A stretch of DNA of 64,000 bases from positions 124,001-188,000 of the forward strand of contig CAUQXC010000003.1 of the NCBI GenBank assembly GCA_963522175.1, given 5' to 3'. Source of the DNA: CAKAHY01 sp963522175 (lineage in GTDB: Bacteria; Bacillota; Clostridia; Lachnospirales; Lachnospiraceae). The translations under genes were made by a program, and so were the position numbers. Numbering within the stretch: the stretch's first letter is position 1; each line of letters opens with the position of its first letter. The notes under the pieces are model-generated. The model made no database searches. It saw only the letters and a list, made by a program, of their open reading frames with translations, and was not told where the DNA came from. This document shows, piece by piece, positions 51,034 to 61,048 of this stretch.

Positions 51034-53328
51034 TTATCTCATCTTCATATAATCCGCAACCGAATCCGAGTCTCTGTATCCTGCAGGATCTATACTTTTG
51101 AATATATGAATAACATCCTTATCTACAAGCTCATCTTCATCATTTCCTTTCCAAAGCTTAAGTTTACCGTTCTTTTCGCTGTCATATCCGCCTTTTTTCT
51201 GTATATACAATATACTCTTATCCGGTAGGATTTTATATTCGGAAACAGCTTTTGAAATCTTCGAAACCTCATCCTCCTTAAACATGTACAAATCACATTC
51301 AGAAAAACTGTCCTCCGATTCTGTAGCTATATAAATTATATCGTTCACAAAATTCAGGCTTTTACATTCTTTTTTTACAAGTTTTTTATCACAGTACAGG
51401 TTTTTACCCGAATATGACTCCTCGGAAGGTTTAAAATAATACAGTTTGTTATCGAACATACCGTAAACGGAACTGACATTCTTATCAAACCTTTCTTCAT
51501 TACTAAGCTCTCCGTCCGATAAATCCGCCTTGTATAGATCATATTTCAGCTGATCGTGAAAATAATCCAAGTCATATCTACCTTCACCCATAATATTTTT
51601 AGCGGAATTCTCAACTTTAAGATCCTCTTCAAGAATCTCATTTTCATTAAGCTTCACATAATAGATCTTTTGATTATCACCATCTATATAAATATCCTTA
51701 ATGTGATGTTTATCAGTTTTCATATCATAAACTTTATCACCTGATACTGCAGATACCGTAAAAGCCTCAGGTTGTACAAAGATAACACCTTCAAACATCC
51801 TGTCAAACTCCGTACTCAGCCTAATACCGCTTACCCAATATTTATCTCTATAATTTTCCAAACCTCCATTTGTCTCGTCACTGTTTGTTTCTTCCTCATA
51901 AAAAATATACTCAGCCAGAGGGCTTTCTTTATGGTAATAATAATCATACAAAAGCTTATCCCAATCAATATCATTTACATCCCCGGCTTTCAGGCTTTCA
52001 TCTTTCGAAGAAATAATGAAGTCTTTGTTTAAATTAAGTTTAAACTCCTCAAGAAGCTCCGACAATTTAATCTTGGTAATCTCATCTTTATTGACATTGG
52101 TAAAGCTTACAGTAGAATTAAAATTGTCTTCAAACTCGTAATCCGTACTCGTAAAATCCGCCACGACAAAGTCGGCAAGCTCCTTTGGGCTGTCTCCCTC
52201 ATAAACATAGAGTTTTCCGTAAGCTTCTCTTTTAAGAACTTCTTTTATCTTATTTTTAAATTCTATCTTTAATTGCTCAAAGGCGTATTCTGTCAAGCCC
52301 TTATCTTTAACAAACTCCTTGGTTTCAAACATTAGCTTCTTATCCTCCGTACTTATATCGGGAGGAGTAATGCTTTTATCTTCAGGTAAATCATCCTCTA
52401 TCACAATGTCATATAAATTCCTGCTCTTATCCTTTTGTATATAATACAGGGCATTTGTATTTTCATCCATGTAAAGCCTTGCATCATCTACTTTAGTTAT
52501 CAAGCTTTTGTTTACATCTTTTCCTTTGGAGCCTATGATATCTTTTATTGCATATAAAGCGTAGACATCGCCCTCTTTTTTTGCATAATATACGACTGAA
52601 AAATCCTTCGAATAATTAAGCATAAGTCCTAAAACCTGTTCATCAAGCTTATTAAGGGTTTTGCCGGCAAAATCATAAAAATACAGGGTACCCGCTTCTC
52701 CAAGCCTCCCTTCAAATGTAAAATCATAGGCACCGTTGAATTCGTAAAAATCATCGCCTTCGCCGGCTATCAGCATATAATCTTCATTTTCGTTCAGATA
52801 GAAAGCACCCACATCATTTGTTATGAATTTTTCTTTCTCTCCGTCCCACAAATATAACTCATTGGTTCTTGCAGTTAAAAACAAAAGATTTCCGTTTTTA
52901 AGCACCTTAAAGTCCCAGACATCATCACTTATTGTGTCATCCTTGTTTGTACTTCTTTCGAGCCTTTTGAGTGCTTTTTTCGGTAAAAGCCTATCCTCAG
53001 CCTTATTTTCATCTGCATACTCATAATAGTACAAATATTTTCCGTCCGGTGAATATTCAGGCTCTGATGTAATATCGTAGTATCCCCCATCATCTTGAGG
53101 TATTTCTATAGCATTTTGCTTGGTTTTATCCGCCTTTACCGAATCATACTCATACACACCGTCGCCTTTACGATATAGAGCCGCATTAACATCTGAAGTT
53201 ACTAACTTTTTATTTGTTCCCGCAGAGGGTAAATCTTTACTTGCACAGGCGGCAAGTAAAAATATCAAAGTTAAAAAACCAACTAAACTCCTCATACTAT
53301 CTATCATTCTTTTTGAAAATATGTGCAT
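51034..53328 (-). CDS. Tandem envelope-protein paralogue 2 (lipoprotein)
   Basis: 764 residues. Lipoprotein signal with lipobox LLAAC (Cys28). Propeller-like repeats follow: DGGYYDITSEPEYSPDGKYLYYYEY, VWDFKVLKNGNLLFLT, DVGAFYLNENEDYMLIAG. The shared central block is STEDKKLMFETKEFVKDKGLTEYAFEQLKIEFK (about residue 345), then YGKLYVYEGDSPKELADF and KITKIKLSELL-type sequence. Highly charged and rich in Asp, Glu, Lys and Tyr. Not recognised as a named family. It starts 22 bases after paralogue 1 with an AAGGAG site, so the two are in one operon. Confidence 0.72.
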   Translation of the reverse strand: MHIFSKRMIDSMRSLVGFLTLIFLLAACASKDLPSAGTNKKLVTSDVNAALYRKGDGVYEYDSVKADKTKQNAIEIPQDDGGYYDITSEPEYSPDGKYLYYYEYADENKAEDRLLPKKALKRLERSTNKDDTISDDVWDFKVLKNGNLLFLTARTNELYLWDGEKEKFITNDVGAFYLNENEDYMLIAGEGDDFYEFNGAYDFTFEGRLGEAGTLYFYDFAGKTLNKLDEQVLGLMLNYSKDFSVVYYAKKEGDVYALYAIKDIIGSKGKDVNKSLITKVDDARLYMDENTNALYYIQKDKSRNLYDIVIEDDLPEDKSITPPDISTEDKKLMFETKEFVKDKGLTEYAFEQLKIEFKNKIKEVLKREAYGKLYVYEGDSPKELADFVVADFTSTDYEFEDNFNSTVSFTNVNKDEITKIKLSELLEEFKLNLNKDFIISSKDESLKAGDVNDIDWDKLLYDYYYHKESPLAEYIFYEEETNSDETNGGLENYRDKYWVSGIRLSTEFDRMFEGVIFVQPEAFTVSAVSGDKVYDMKTDKHHIKDIYIDGDNQKIYYVKLNENEILEEDLKVENSAKNIMGEGRYDLDYFHDQLKYDLYKADLSDGELSNEERFDKNVSSVYGMFDNKLYYFKPSEESYSGKNLYCDKKLVKKECKSLNFVNDIIYIATESEDSFSECDLYMFKEDEVSKISKAVSEYKILPDKSILYIQKKGGYDSEKNGKLKLWKGNDEDELVDKDVIHIFKSIDPAGYRDSDSVADYMKMR

Positions 53329-53350
53329 TATGCCGTCTCCTTAAAATAAT

Positions 53351-55846
53351 CTATCTGAATTTTATATATACTTTATCTTCGGCGTATACATCCGAATAAT
53401 AAGCACCTCTGTTACCGCCTATTATATTCATAGCATCTTTACCTAAGGTTTCTTTATTATCCTTACCCTTCCAAAGCTTTAAGTTTCCCTTCTCTTTATC
53501 CTCATCATAGTTATCTATATAAACTATACTGCCGTCATCAAGAATTTTATATTCATAAATCTCGCTTCCCACCTTTTCCGCATTTTCACCGTCTAACTTA
53601 TAGAGATTTAAAGCGGAATAGTGGCTTCCTTCCGTTTCCAAGTACATATTGCCGTTAACAACACCGACAGCTATGCAATCGGACTTAATTTTCTTTTTAT
53701 CGCAATATAAACTCATACTTGAATAAGAATACTCCGATTCATCAGTTTTGATGTAATACAGCTTATCTTTATATACTCCTAAAATTCCTTTTACTTCATC
53801 ATCTAAAAGTTCAAAACTTCCGACTTCCTTATCATTTAAAGCTGCCTTATACAGCTCATATTTTTTTGAAGGGTATGTTCCATCTTCTCTACCGTAGCTT
53901 TCGGATGAAAAATATCTATAATTTTCTTCAGATGCGCTCTTTATATTATCTTGAATTTCTTTATTTGCTTTAACAATATATATACTGTTATCTTCCTCAT
54001 TTATATATACATCTCCAATGGTATAGCTGTCGACTTCAAGGCTGTAGACCTTATCTTCCGAGACCGCCGTCACTTCAAATGCCCTGCTTTGAGTTAACAA
54101 AATATCAGGTATAAAATCATAAGCAACGTAGGCAGGAGTGCCTTCATATTCCCAGTAAGAATCTCTGTCCGAATCGGCTATTGCACCGGAAAAATAATCC
54201 GAGAAATAATCTGAATAGTAGTTATACTCATCGTCTGTAGTAAAATCTTCTTCTTTTTTAATAGCGTTATTATATCCCAAATCCGATACCTGTGTTTTTT
54301 TACCGTGGTATGAGAGATTTTCTACTCTTCCGTCACCTCTTCGAGTTTCCTCCTCGGTACTTTCAGTTGAATCATCCTTCAATTCTTCATCCTCTGCAGA
54401 AAAATACATGCCTAAAGGACTGTCCGGATCCTTATAATATTCATATAAAAGCTTATCCAAATTTAATTCTTTTTCGGCATCTTTATCCTTCTCGTCAGCA
54501 TCCTCTTCATCGGAGTAATCAATCACTGCATTAAGTTTATATAAATAATCATCAAAAAGCTTGGATAACTTAACCTTTTTAACTTTATCCTTATCTATTT
54601 GTGTAAAGCTGACCGTTTCATTGTCGGAAATAAGGTTATTCGGACTTATCAGTGCTGATGTCGACAATTCCTTACTATCCGTTTTATTATAATATGATAA
54701 ACTTCCGAAATGCTCGTCATTTACAGCTTTCTTAAGTTCCGTTTTAAAATCCGTCTTCATCTGTTGTAAAGCATATTCCTTAAGCCCTTTATCTTTTATG
54801 ACTTCTTTTTTCTCAGCCATTAATTTCTTGTCTTCTTCACTTATCTCCGGAGTATTTACCCCTTGTGCCTCGTCGGGAACATCATCTTCTATCAGCATAT
54901 CATAAAGGGCATTCTCATTATTTTCTGCCGAATAATATACTCCTCCCGTTTTTTTATTTATAAAAATTATACCTTTACCGATTTCGGCAACAAGATACGG
55001 CTCTTTTTCTTTCGTCTCGGACTTTGCCATATCCTTTATATAATATAAATTATACTTTTCGCCTTCTTCGCTCACGTAATATATAGATGAAAAATCCTCA
55101 TTATATACAAGTCTATCAAGAACTACGTTCTTTGCTATTTTATAAGCTTCTTCCTCGGCAAAGCTGTAAAGGTTTAAAGTACCTATCTTTGTACTGTCAT
55201 ACTCTTTACCTACTTCTTTTTCTTCCGCACTCCCATAGCTGTAATGTACATCGGTGAGATAGAGTATAAAGCTTTCATCCTCAGCCAAATCGTAAAATTC
55301 CACACCTTTAGCTATGTTTTCCGAATCTTCATTATCCCAAATATAAAGTCCGTCTCTGTAATCTGTTTTATATAAAACCTTACCGTTTTTAAGCACCTTA
55401 AACTCGGACACATCCGATGCAAGGGTTTGCTCTTCTTTTTCCTTATTTTCAGCCTTATCTTTTACATCATTTTCACGTCTAAGCATCTTAAGTGCTCTCG
55501 AATAATTATAATCCTCCGGTTCAAGATAATATACATAATTTCCGTCCGGAGAATATTGAGCCTCCACTAAATCATCTCTATCATAATCCGACTTTCTTTT
55601 AAATCTGTCTTTTGATAGCCTTACTTCCTTATCCTTCTCCGATTTATACTCGTACAAACCGTTCTTTTTAGTATACATAAATTCCTTACCTGTAAGGCTT
55701 GTCTTTATCTCTTTATCTTTTTGCTCTCCGACTTCTCCCGAAGAATTTCCCGCTTTGGTACATCCCGAGAACACACTTGTAAGTGATATTATCGTCACGA
55801 CAAGCAAAGCTAAACCTCTGTTTTTTCGCGTATTTTTTTTCATCAT
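53351..55846 (-). CDS. Tandem envelope-protein paralogue 1 (lipoprotein)
   Basis: 831 residues, first and longest of the three. Lipobox SVFSGC (Cys29). N-terminal blade-like repeats: KEFMYTKKNGLYEYKSEKDK, YSPDGNYVYYLEPEDYN, VSEFKVLKNGKVLYKTD. Central shared block SEEDKKLMAEKKEVIKDKGLKEYALQQMKTDFK near residue 340; C-terminal half with repeated KLYYIKTDESEYSYSS-type strands. An insertion of about 60 acidic, Tyr-rich residues around 500-580 is absent from the others. It has its own promoter and a strong AGGAGG; tandem ATG codons at 55844-55846 and 55841-55843 are equally possible starts. Function unknown; exposed on the outer membrane face. Confidence 0.72.
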   Translation of the reverse strand: MMKKNTRKNRGLALLVVTIISLTSVFSGCTKAGNSSGEVGEQKDKEIKTSLTGKEFMYTKKNGLYEYKSEKDKEVRLSKDRFKRKSDYDRDDLVEAQYSPDGNYVYYLEPEDYNYSRALKMLRRENDVKDKAENKEKEEQTLASDVSEFKVLKNGKVLYKTDYRDGLYIWDNEDSENIAKGVEFYDLAEDESFILYLTDVHYSYGSAEEKEVGKEYDSTKIGTLNLYSFAEEEAYKIAKNVVLDRLVYNEDFSSIYYVSEEGEKYNLYYIKDMAKSETKEKEPYLVAEIGKGIIFINKKTGGVYYSAENNENALYDMLIEDDVPDEAQGVNTPEISEEDKKLMAEKKEVIKDKGLKEYALQQMKTDFKTELKKAVNDEHFGSLSYYNKTDSKELSTSALISPNNLISDNETVSFTQIDKDKVKKVKLSKLFDDYLYKLNAVIDYSDEEDADEKDKDAEKELNLDKLLYEYYKDPDSPLGMYFSAEDEELKDDSTESTEEETRRGDGRVENLSYHGKKTQVSDLGYNNAIKKEEDFTTDDEYNYYSDYFSDYFSGAIADSDRDSYWEYEGTPAYVAYDFIPDILLTQSRAFEVTAVSEDKVYSLEVDSYTIGDVYINEEDNSIYIVKANKEIQDNIKSASEENYRYFSSESYGREDGTYPSKKYELYKAALNDKEVGSFELLDDEVKGILGVYKDKLYYIKTDESEYSYSSMSLYCDKKKIKSDCIAVGVVNGNMYLETEGSHYSALNLYKLDGENAEKVGSEIYEYKILDDGSIVYIDNYDEDKEKGNLKLWKGKDNKETLGKDAMNIIGGNRGAYYSDVYAEDKVYIKFR

Positions 55847-55879
55847 GCATTCCTCCTTTTTTAGAATATTATGTCTTAT

Positions 55880-55908
55880 ATTATAGCATTTAAAAGCTTA
55901 TTTTTCGA
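55880..55908 (-). promoter_or_regulatory. Promoter of the tandem envelope-protein genes
   Basis: Minus-strand TCGAAA (55903-55908), 17-base spacer, consensus TATAAT (55880-55885), about 34 bases before the start codon. Confidence 0.6.
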
Positions 55909-55965
55909 CACTTTGACTTAATAAAAACTTTTAATTTAATATATTACGCATAAAATTTTATCATA

Positions 55966-55996
55966 ATAAAAGGCACCGACAAATATGCAGGTGCCT
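55966..55996 (-). terminator. Terminator after the flavodoxin gene
   Basis: Minus-strand stem AGGCACC (55990-55996) with complement at 55971-55977, loop of 12, then TTTTATTAT. Confidence 0.65.
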
Positions 55997-56030
55997 AAAC
56001 TTTAATGTATATCTAAAGTACAATATTATG

Positions 56031-56492
56031 CTATAAAAATTTCTTTGCCCACTCCATAAGTCCCTCTAAGTTCTTAACAAGCTTCGCTTCCGTCACGGAT
56101 GTTCCTTTTGTAAACGCTCCCAGCTTTTCGGCGGTTTTTCCTATCCCGCCCCCTCCCGAAGTTGCAAAAACATAAAGTGTTTTTTTGCTCCATTCATAAG
56201 CTTTACAAAAGTTATATACTACTTTAGGAGCCCCGCCGTACCATATAGGAAAGCCCATATATACGGTATCGTACTTTTCGAAATTTTCTATTTTACCGGA
56301 TATCGGTATATCCTCTTTGGAACACTGTTCTTTATTGCATCTTGCAAAAGGGTTTATCCATGTGATATCCGCCTTCGAATAAGGTATTGTCGGTGTGATC
56401 TCAAAAATATCCGCTCCGATTTCCCCGGCAAACTCTTTTGCTATTTTTGCCGTTCTTCCTCCGGCACTGAAATAAATGACAAGTACACTCAT
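56031..56492 (-). CDS. Flavodoxin
   Basis: 153 residues. FMN-binding phosphate loop YFSAGGRTAKIAKEFA at the N-terminus, MGFPIWYGGAPKVVYNF and FATSGGGGIGKTAEKL around the isoalloxazine. Low-potential one-electron carrier, probably replacing ferredoxin in some reactions. Flavodoxins are often iron-regulated, but I see no RTTAG-N6-CTARY motif in the 46 bases upstream. TGGAGG ribosome site. Confidence 0.9.
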   Translation of the reverse strand: MSVLVIYFSAGGRTAKIAKEFAGEIGADIFEITPTIPYSKADITWINPFARCNKEQCSKEDIPISGKIENFEKYDTVYMGFPIWYGGAPKVVYNFCKAYEWSKKTLYVFATSGGGGIGKTAEKLGAFTKGTSVTEAKLVKNLEGLMEWAKKFL

Positions 56493-56538
56493 ATTCTTAA
56501 ACCTCCATATATTTTAATTATTTTCAGCTATCATATAT

Positions 56539-56832
56539 TTAATAAACAATACCCCTTCCCATACCGATAATTAAAGGTAAAACAATCAAACCTGTCGCAA
56601 GTACGAAATATTCAAGTCTTATGCCGTAAACCGTATGCTTGACTCCATTTTTATTGAGGTATTTGCCCATGAAAAAATTAAAGCAGGTAATCAGCACATG
56701 AAACGTAAGTAAAACCAAATACTGCTTTTTTTCACTCTTTAAAAAATACGGAGAGTATCGGCTTAACAATGCCAAACCGCCAAAATAATCCACCAAAACT
56801 ATTATAAGTCCGTATCCGCTGAAATTTATCAT
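56539..56832 (-). CDS. Small membrane protein of unknown function
   Basis: 97 residues with three predicted membrane spans: GLIIVLVDYFGGLALLSRY, LVLLTFHVLITCFNFFMG and YFVLATGLIVLPLIIGMG. A GNYLNKNG-like loop between the second and third spans reads YLNKNGVKHTVYGIRLEY. I do not recognise the family. GGGGGA lies a few bases before the ATG. Forty-six bases upstream of flavodoxin on the same strand, so possibly co-transcribed. Confidence 0.6.
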   Translation of the reverse strand: MINFSGYGLIIVLVDYFGGLALLSRYSPYFLKSEKKQYLVLLTFHVLITCFNFFMGKYLNKNGVKHTVYGIRLEYFVLATGLIVLPLIIGMGRGIVY

Positions 56833-56961
56833 CTTTTCCCCCGTTCGAAAGAATATTCTCCTTAAACTCTTATCTATATCATAGCACTTTCTAAGACTCT
56901 TTCATAGATTTTACAAAATAAATTTTTCTGCTTTTATATAGTTTCTTCCACTTTATGAATA

Positions 56962-56990
56962 TTGACATTTCCTTATTTTTAGATTACGAT
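56962..56990 (+). promoter_or_regulatory. Promoter for the Mbeg1-like gene
   Basis: Consensus TTGACA (56962-56967), 17-base spacer, TACGAT (56985-56990); leader of about 85 bases. Confidence 0.5.
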
Positions 56991-57081
56991 GAAAACAGAT
57001 TTTTTATATAAATTATCGTTACCCGATTCTCTGTTTTTTAAAAAGAGAATTCCATTTTAAATTTTTATGAGGTATTAAATT

Positions 57082-58176
57082 TTGAAGAATATTATATCCT
57101 ATACCAAAGAACATTTGGATACCTTTGATGAGCGTGAATTTTGCTCTATAGACAGTCTCATCCTCTCTTGGATCTCATACTTTCATTTTCCGAAGGAACT
57201 TGAAGGTATATGCACAAAAAAGGGAATGTACCTTTATGAGCTTTTCAGAGCTGAATTTTTTGACCGAATGACTTTCGAAGTTTGGGATGCTGAAAGCAGT
57301 ATCGCTCTTCTTACCGCTATGGTTGCCAGTCCGAGATTTCGTAATATAAAAATCTCCAATTTTGTCGAGCAATCGGATTCCGAGGAAGAAAAGCAGTTTT
57401 CCGCTATGACCTTTCTCCTTAAGCCGGATTTGTGTTATGTGGCTTTCAGAGGCACGGACTCGACCTTTGTAGGTTGGAAAGAAGACTTCAATATGGCCTT
57501 CTCCTTCCCCGTACCTTCACAGCTTTCGGCAAAGAAATACTTGGATAAGGTTTCAAAGAGCTTTAAGGGTACTCTGCTTGTCGGCGGACATTCAAAAGGT
57601 GGAAATCTGGCTGTTTACTCTTCTATGAACTCTCCTGATGATGTTAAGGAAAGAATACTGCGTATATACAGTCATGACGGTCCGGGATTTTTGGAGACCG
57701 TACTCGAGGATAAGGCTTTCCTGTCGATACATAAAAAAATCGAAAAGACCTTACCTCAATCCTCTATAGTAGGAATGCTTTTGGAGCAACAGGAGAACTT
57801 CACTGTAGTTAAAAGCAACACCAACAGCTTTCTCCAGCATAATCCTTTTACATGGCTTATAAATGATGTGAACTTTGATACTCTCGAAAGCTTAAGTGCC
57901 GGAGCGAAACATTTCAATGCCACTTTAAACACATGGCTTTCACAAACTTCAATACATGACAGGGAAAGATTTATAGAAAGTCTTTATAAAATATTGACAA
58001 CCTGTAATCAGCAGAGCTTTGTGGAGCTATACGATAACAGGCAGGAAACCATACCTGTTTTACTTCAAGCTGCAAAAGAAACGGATGAAGATACAAAAAA
58101 ATTTATATTCGATACTCTTACCGAATTGTTTGCAATAAGCTTTAAAAGCTTTCCGGATATATTTAAAAAGCAATAA
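57082..58176 (+). CDS. Mbeg1-like (DUF2974) alpha/beta-hydrolase protein
   Basis: 364 residues starting at TTG (57082), with GAGGT nine bases upstream; no in-frame ATG is better placed. Central lipase-like motif GGHSKGGNLAVYSS carries the nucleophilic serine in G-H-S-K-G. CYVAFRGTDSTFVGWKEDFNM before it and RIYSHDGPGF after it are family features. Members are common in Lachnospiraceae and streptococci, and their substrate is not known. No signal peptide, so cytoplasmic. A bidirectional terminator follows. Confidence 0.82.
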   Translation: MKNIISYTKEHLDTFDEREFCSIDSLILSWISYFHFPKELEGICTKKGMYLYELFRAEFFDRMTFEVWDAESSIALLTAMVASPRFRNIKISNFVEQSDSEEEKQFSAMTFLLKPDLCYVAFRGTDSTFVGWKEDFNMAFSFPVPSQLSAKKYLDKVSKSFKGTLLVGGHSKGGNLAVYSSMNSPDDVKERILRIYSHDGPGFLETVLEDKAFLSIHKKIEKTLPQSSIVGMLLEQQENFTVVKSNTNSFLQHNPFTWLINDVNFDTLESLSAGAKHFNATLNTWLSQTSIHDRERFIESLYKILTTCNQQSFVELYDNRQETIPVLLQAAKETDEDTKKFIFDTLTELFAISFKSFPDIFKKQ

Positions 58177-58222
58177 AAAAACTCCTGCAGGTTTAAACTT
58201 AAATCTGCAGGAGTTTCTATTT
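58175..58222. terminator. Bidirectional terminator between Mbeg1-like gene and manA
   Basis: AAACTCCTGCAG (58179-58190) pairs perfectly with CTGCAGGAGTTT (58205-58216); T-rich tails on both strands (CTATTTT on plus, TTTTTTT on minus). Confidence 0.85.
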
Positions 58223-58228
58223 TAAAAG

Positions 58229-59170
58229 CTATACTCTTGTAAGCAGTGCCTCACATTCGCCCTCTATAAGGTAGTCTCCGCTTCTCGCACTTATGAAAAA
58301 GCTGTCTCCCTTTTTAAATTCAAGCTTTTCATTGCCACAGGTAATACTTCCTTTTCCGTCAAGAAAAAGCACGTTTAAAAACGATTTTTCATCAACTTCT
58401 CCCCTTAGACTTTTAAGGGTCTTTCCGTCAAGGTAAAGCTTATCCACAGTAAAATACTTACAGCTTGCAATATGAGGATAGGCTTTATTCTCATACGATG
58501 TTTTGTCCGTATTTGTAACCTCAACAGCCTTATCCGTATGCAGTTGCCTTAACCTTCCGTCCTTCCCGACTCTGGCAAAATCGTAGACTCTGTATGTAAT
58601 ATTGGAGTTTTGTTGAATCTCGGCAACCAAAATGTCCTTACCTATGGCATGTATGGTACCCGCCTCAATAAAGAATACATCTCCTTTTTTTACATAAATT
58701 TTATTGAGAGTTTCAAGCAAAGTATTGTTTTCTATGCTCTCTCTAAATTCTTCCTTACTTAACTTCTTTTTAAAACCGTAGTATAAAAAGGCGTTCTCTC
58801 CGGCATCCACAACATACCACATCTCGGTTTTTCCATATTCTCTTTCATTTTTCAGTGCATATTCATCGTCCGGATGTACCTGAATCGACAAATCGTCTTT
58901 TGCATCTATGAATTTAACCAGTATGGGAAAACGATCGAATTTTTCACAGTTTTCACCGAGCACGGTTTTCCCTTTCATATTGATAAAATCTCTGAGACTT
59001 TTACCCTTAAATTCTCCGTTTTCAATATAAGAAAGCCCGTCCTCGTGACATGAGAGCTCCCACGTTTCGGCAAGTATATTTCCTTCACCTTCTTTAAAAA
59101 ATTCATCTATCAATCTTCGTCCGCCCCACAGATAGTCCTTTGTACCGGGCTTAAGTTTTAAAATACTCAT
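58229..59170 (-). CDS. manA: Mannose-6-phosphate isomerase, class I
   Basis: 313 residues from ATG at 59168-59170 (MSILKLKPGTKDYLWGG) with GGGAGA upstream. Zinc-dependent cupin isomerase linking fructose-6-phosphate and mannose-6-phosphate. Motifs: WGGRRL, IQVHPDDEYA (zinc His), IEAGTIHAIGKDILVAEIQQNSNITYRVYDF. It is of the short bacterial type. Supplies mannose units for glycans or permits mannose use. Thirty-two bases after typA. Confidence 0.93.
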   Translation of the reverse strand: MSILKLKPGTKDYLWGGRRLIDEFFKEGEGNILAETWELSCHEDGLSYIENGEFKGKSLRDFINMKGKTVLGENCEKFDRFPILVKFIDAKDDLSIQVHPDDEYALKNEREYGKTEMWYVVDAGENAFLYYGFKKKLSKEEFRESIENNTLLETLNKIYVKKGDVFFIEAGTIHAIGKDILVAEIQQNSNITYRVYDFARVGKDGRLRQLHTDKAVEVTNTDKTSYENKAYPHIASCKYFTVDKLYLDGKTLKSLRGEVDEKSFLNVLFLDGKGSITCGNEKLEFKKGDSFFISARSGDYLIEGECEALLTRV

Positions 59171-59202
59171 GAAATCTCCCTTATACAAATTTATGCCTGT
59201 GT

Positions 59203-61038
59203 TTATGACTTACTTTTTATTGCCGCCCTTTTTCTCATGGTCGGATCCAATATTTTCTTCCTTATCCTTAAATTCATAGGTGTAACTTCCAGAAGCTCAT
59301 CCGTATCTATAAATTCAAGTGCCTCTTCAAGGCTCATAATCTTAGGTGTTACAAGGCGCAGGGCTTCATCTGCACTCGAAGAACGTGTATTGGTAAGTTT
59401 TTTTGTCTTACATACATTTATCTCTATGTCCTCCGCCTTGGCATTTTGCCCTACAACCATACCGGCATAAACCTTTTCTCCCGGCTTTATAAAGAGCTGC
59501 CCTCTTTCCTGTGCATTAAACAAACCGTAGGTTATGGCTTCACCGGATTCAAATGCTATGAGAGATCCCGTCTTTCTGTAGAACATATCTCCCTTGTATT
59601 TGTCATAACCGTCAAACTCGGTATTAAGAATACCGTTCCCCTTTGTATCCGTTAAAAACTCGCCTCTGTAGCCTATCAAGCCTCTTGAAGGTATGGAAAA
59701 CTCAAGTCTTGTATACCCGTTATGTGCCGGACTCATACCTGAAAGCTCTCCCTTTCTTGAAGTAAGCTTTTGTATTATGGCTCCGGAAAACTCCTCAGGG
59801 ACATCGACATAAGCTATCTCCATAGGTTCAAGCTTTGCGTTTCTTTCATCATAACGGTATATAACCTCCGCCTTACTTACCGCAAACTCGAAGCCCTCTC
59901 TTCTCATATTCTCTATGAGAACGGAAAGGTGAAGCTCTCCTCTTCCCGAAACCTTGAAATTGTCGGGTGATTCCGTCTCTTCAACTCGTAAGGAAACATC
60001 CGTATTAAGCTCCTTAAAAAGCCTTTCACGTAAATGCCTTGAAGTAACGAACTTACCCTCTTTTCCTGCAAGAGGCGAATCATTCACCATGAAATTCATG
60101 GAAATTGTAGGCTCGGATATCTTTTGAAATTCTATAGCCTCGGGATTGTCCGTCAAGGTAAGGGTATCTCCTATATGTATGTCGCTTATACCCGAAATAG
60201 CCACTATAGCCCCTACACTTGCTTCCTGTACTTCTACTCTGTTAAGTCCTTCGTACTCATAAAGTCTTCCTACCTTAACCTTTTTTAACTTATCCGGGTC
60301 ATGGTAGTTTACTATGGCAACTTCCTGATTAAGCTTTATAATACCGTCATCAACCTTTCCCACACCTATTCTTCCCACATATTCATTGTAATCTATGGTA
60401 CTTATAAGCATCTTAAGACCTGCATCCGGATCCCCTTGCGGCGCATTTATATGTTTTATAATAGTTTCAAAAAGAGGTACCATGTCCGAATTTGTGTCCT
60501 CAAACTTATATTTTGCCCAGCCCCCTCTCGCGCTGGCAAAAACAAACGGACATTCAAGCTGCCTCTCATTTGCATCAAGGTCCATTAAAAGTTCCAAAAT
60601 CTCATCAATAACCTCATCGGGTCTTGCCTGCTCTCTGTCACATTTATTTATGCAACATACAATATCAAGATCCAGCTCCAGTGCCTTTCTAAGTACAAAC
60701 TTTGTCTGCGGCATAACGCCTTCGTAAGCATCAACCACAAGAACTACACCGTTAACCATCTTAAGAACACGCTCCACCTCGCCGCCGAAATCGGCATGTC
60801 CCGGTGTATCTATAATATTTATCTTGGTATCCTTATACCTTACCGCCGTGTTTTTTGAAAGTATGGTAATGCCTCTTTCCCTCTCGAGGTCATTCGAGTC
60901 CATTACTCTTTCAACCACCTCCTGATTCTCCCTGAATACACCGCTCTGTCTTAAAAGCTGATCCACAAGACTTGTTTTTCCATGGTCTACATGGGCTATA
61001 ATGGCGATGTTTCTTATATCTTCTCTGTTAATACGCAT
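59203..61038 (-). CDS. typA: Ribosome-associated GTPase TypA/BipA
   Basis: 611 residues. EF-G-like GTPase that helps 50S subunit assembly and stress adaptation. G1 AHVDHGKTSLVDQLL, G2 region ERGITI, G3 DTPGHADFGGEVER, G4 NKCDR. The BipA-specific C-terminus is present (RGLIGYRGEFLTDTKGNGILN, then KTKKLTNTRSSSADEALRL). Standard length. Clearly distinct from the TetM-like GTPase at 36008, so the window holds two separate EF-G paralogues. Confidence 0.97.
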   Translation of the reverse strand: MRINREDIRNIAIIAHVDHGKTSLVDQLLRQSGVFRENQEVVERVMDSNDLERERGITILSKNTAVRYKDTKINIIDTPGHADFGGEVERVLKMVNGVVLVVDAYEGVMPQTKFVLRKALELDLDIVCCINKCDREQARPDEVIDEILELLMDLDANERQLECPFVFASARGGWAKYKFEDTNSDMVPLFETIIKHINAPQGDPDAGLKMLISTIDYNEYVGRIGVGKVDDGIIKLNQEVAIVNYHDPDKLKKVKVGRLYEYEGLNRVEVQEASVGAIVAISGISDIHIGDTLTLTDNPEAIEFQKISEPTISMNFMVNDSPLAGKEGKFVTSRHLRERLFKELNTDVSLRVEETESPDNFKVSGRGELHLSVLIENMRREGFEFAVSKAEVIYRYDERNAKLEPMEIAYVDVPEEFSGAIIQKLTSRKGELSGMSPAHNGYTRLEFSIPSRGLIGYRGEFLTDTKGNGILNTEFDGYDKYKGDMFYRKTGSLIAFESGEAITYGLFNAQERGQLFIKPGEKVYAGMVVGQNAKAEDIEINVCKTKKLTNTRSSSADEALRLVTPKIMSLEEALEFIDTDELLEVTPMNLRIRKKILDPTMRKRAAIKSKS

Positions 61039-61048
61039 AATATCTTCC

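Noticed and set aside
50442..53399. Several plus-strand frames over the envelope-protein paralogues
   Set aside because: They mirror A/T-rich codons of the minus-strand genes and have no starts with ribosome sites.
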